From CAZRKC01 sp964600665 (GTDB taxonomy: Bacteria; Bacillota; SLNR01): 25,941 nt of DNA. Below the pieces are notes generated by a model. It worked only from the letters and a program-made list of their open reading frames with translations, made no database searches and was not told where the DNA came from. Below, in pieces: positions 25,146 to 25,941 of this stretch (position 1 is the stretch's first letter; each line of letters opens with the position of its first letter). Position numbers and translations under genes: made by a program. Location of the stretch: the NCBI GenBank assembly GCA_964600665.1, contig CAZRKC010000033.1:1-25941 (forward strand), given 5' to 3'.

Positions 25146-25502
25146 TCACGGTTCTCTTACATGGTACATGGTTTTGTGGGCTTCTGTGTCGCGGCGATGG
25201 GCTGTGAGATCGGCGGCGACGGCGTCGAGTTTGGATGCCGTGTATTCTCCTTTGGCCTTCACTTCGCTCAACTCGGCTATCACAGAGATGAGCTTGTTCT
25301 CCACACAGCCGATTCGGTTTCCCAGGTCCGTTTTCACGTGGTCGATCTTTTCGGACAACATCTGGTGGCCTTCGACGACCAGATCCAGCTTGTGCTGGAA
25401 ATTCTCGGATTGGACACCCAGCTTGTGCCGGAATTCTTCCTTGATTTCATCTTTGAAAACCGTGATCAGTTTTTCAATCTTGTTGATGTCTGTATTTGTC
25501 AT
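25146..25502 (-). CDS. Small coiled-coil protein of unknown function
   Basis: This 118-residue protein starts at an ATG at 25502 with AAGGA nine bases upstream. It is highly charged, has no hydrophobic segment and is dominated by heptad-like helices: INKIEKLITVFKDEIKEEF, then HKLDLVVEGHQMLSEKIDHV, then LISVIAELSEVKAKGEY. The C-terminal ADLTAHRRDTEAHK has an H-R-D-T-E-A-H pattern that I recall from many small hypothetical proteins of Deltaproteobacteria. No enzymatic motif is visible. It ends in a strong hairpin region and is separated from the polysaccharide genes by repeats, so it is probably not part of that run. Confidence 0.7.
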   Translation of the reverse strand: MTNTDINKIEKLITVFKDEIKEEFRHKLGVQSENFQHKLDLVVEGHQMLSEKIDHVKTDLGNRIGCVENKLISVIAELSEVKAKGEYTASKLDAVAADLTAHRRDTEAHKTMYHVREP

Positions 25503-25590
25503 AGTCTTGTCCTTGCTAGGTCCTCAGGGAAAACAGGGACTGACTGGATTCTCGTCCGTGCACCAATTTGTAGTTCGAGTAGAGCAGAGA

Positions 25591-25612
25591 GCTGGGTCCC
25601 CGCTTTCGCAGG
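25591..25612. repeat. Partial B-module repeat
   Basis: GCTGGGTCCCCGCTTTCGCAGG resembles the B hairpin module seen at 241-264, 799-824 and 25021-25047, with CTTTC in place of the GTAG loop region. It lies just left of the IS110 fragment, without a complete A module alongside. Confidence 0.55.
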
Positions 25613-25633
25613 TCCTATGATTGAAAAAAAGAA

Positions 25634-25702
25634 GGCAAGTCTCCCTTTTCGACGGTATAGTTTTTGTGCCGCAAAAACGCTACCTAAAGAAGGAGGCTTG
25701 CC
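25634..25702 (+). promoter_or_regulatory. Long imperfect hairpin burying the transposase ribosome-binding site
   Basis: The left arm starts GGCAAGTCTCC at 25634 and the right arm ends GGAGGCTTGCC at 25702. The apex is a perfect GTTTTTG/CAAAAAC stem at 25660-25678 around TGCCG, with GGTA/TACC just below it. The AAGGAGG ribosome-binding site for the ATG at 25703 is part of the right arm, so folding of the transcript would hide it. Confidence 0.6.
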
Positions 25703-25816
25703 ATGGCCCAAGCTAACAGAGTCGATTTTACAGGTCAAACGATTTACATCGGGATGGATGTTCATTTCAAGAGTTGGACTGTAAGCATTTTCATGGAACT
25801 CATTGAGCATAAGACG
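25634..25816 (+). mobile_element. Truncated IS110-family insertion sequence (left part)
   Basis: The coding part begins with the IS110-type transposase N-terminus (IYIGMDVHFKSWTVSIF). The 5' hairpin region belongs to the same element, since IS110 elements have non-coding ends next to the gene. Similarity to the family ends near the codons for EHKT (about 25816). The rest of the transposase is not seen, so the copy is broken or interrupted. The exact outer boundary on the left is uncertain. Confidence 0.65.
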
Positions 25817-25846
25817 AGACCTTTGAATTTCTCCGAATTTTGTTGA
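25703..25846 (+). pseudogene. IS110-family transposase, N-terminal fragment
   Basis: The ATG at 25703 is preceded by AAGGAGG. The frame gives 47 residues and stops at TGA 25844-25846. Residues 14-30 contain the first catalytic Asp of the DEDD transposases (GMDVH). After IEHKT, where the family normally continues with a QPP-containing stretch, the reading frame enters unrelated sequence (RPLNFSEFC). Normal members have about 330-400 residues, so this is a remnant and not functional by itself. Confidence 0.75.
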
Positions 25847-25941
25847 TGTTCATTTTTATCGCCAATTTTTCAGAAATCGGGACGGTAGATCATTCAACAA
25901 GTACGGTGGTGCATGTTTAGCATTCCAACTATGGCGACAAC
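25817..25941. other. Unassigned sequence to the right of the IS110 breakpoint
   Basis: These 125 bases begin where the transposase similarity ends and run to the window edge. I see no gene of credible length and no terminal repeat. It could be the end of another mobile element that interrupted the IS110 copy, or host DNA beyond a deletion. Confidence 0.4.

Noticed and set aside
24873..25149. Leftward frames of 85 and 73 codons in the leader
   Set aside because: They are read through the A/B repeats and the hairpin and have no conserved sequence outside the repeats.
25131..25784. A 217-codon rightward frame at the right end
   Set aside because: It runs antisense to the coiled-coil gene and across the repeat and the IS end; composition and context indicate a shadow frame.

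Overview
The window is dominated by one long leftward (minus-strand) gene run, about 24.8 kb with no convincing internal terminator, encoding synthesis, polymerisation and export of an O-antigen or similar surface polysaccharide. Paired Wzx/Wzy, LPS-type CDP-sugar genes and six glycosyltransferases point to a Gram-negative bacterium. The dispersed GC-rich palindromes (read in shadow frames as AASLALLAMT- or SPRRRGPS-like peptides) and the bi-domain oxidoreductase suggest a Desulfobacterota/Syntrophus-like lineage. That taxonomic guess is inference only.

Layout from the operon's 5' end (right) to its 3' end (left). 25146-25941: a small coiled-coil gene and a truncated IS110-family element with a long hairpin over its ribosome-binding site. 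24817-25145: leader region with palindromes and one dispersed repeat. 20881-24816: CDP-3,6-dideoxyhexose block (FAD reductase, RfbH, RfbG, RfbF). 18031-20856: a split transketolase pair and an SDR, which could add and process a two-carbon branch on the CDP-sugar. 8336-17975: GT2, Wzx flippase, FkbM methyltransferase, GT2, CgeB-like GT, Wzy polymerase, GT10 and GT4; the middle of this block is visibly AT-rich. 3536-8305: AKR, GMC oxidoreductase, GT2 and a CapK/PaaK-like adenylating enzyme. 2057-3364: an AAA ATPase/DUF4143 gene lying between a decayed N-terminal fragment (3401-3523) and a second, long copy (1-2041) of a bi-domain oxidoreductase gene.

The most striking observation is in the leftmost gene. 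An uninterrupted frame runs from the ATG at 2041 off the window edge (680 codons) and encodes a medium-chain dehydrogenase domain followed by a Gfo/Idh/MocA domain. It is interrupted in frame twice by arrays of palindromic repeats (758-922, 165 bp; 74-406, 333 bp), both multiples of three, both beginning with codons for DEIA and ending with codons for RND. Conserved protein sequence resumes in the correct frame after each. Several repeat copies keep the same outer stem but have different, still self-complementary, inner stems. This resembles the behaviour of Rickettsia palindromic elements and deserves a closer look.

In the pathway, RfbF and RfbG make CDP-4-keto-6-deoxyglucose, RfbH with the reductase removes the 3-hydroxyl, and the transketolase pair plus SDR probably convert the product to a branched sugar. 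The glycosyltransferases build a repeat unit that Wzx flips and Wzy polymerises.
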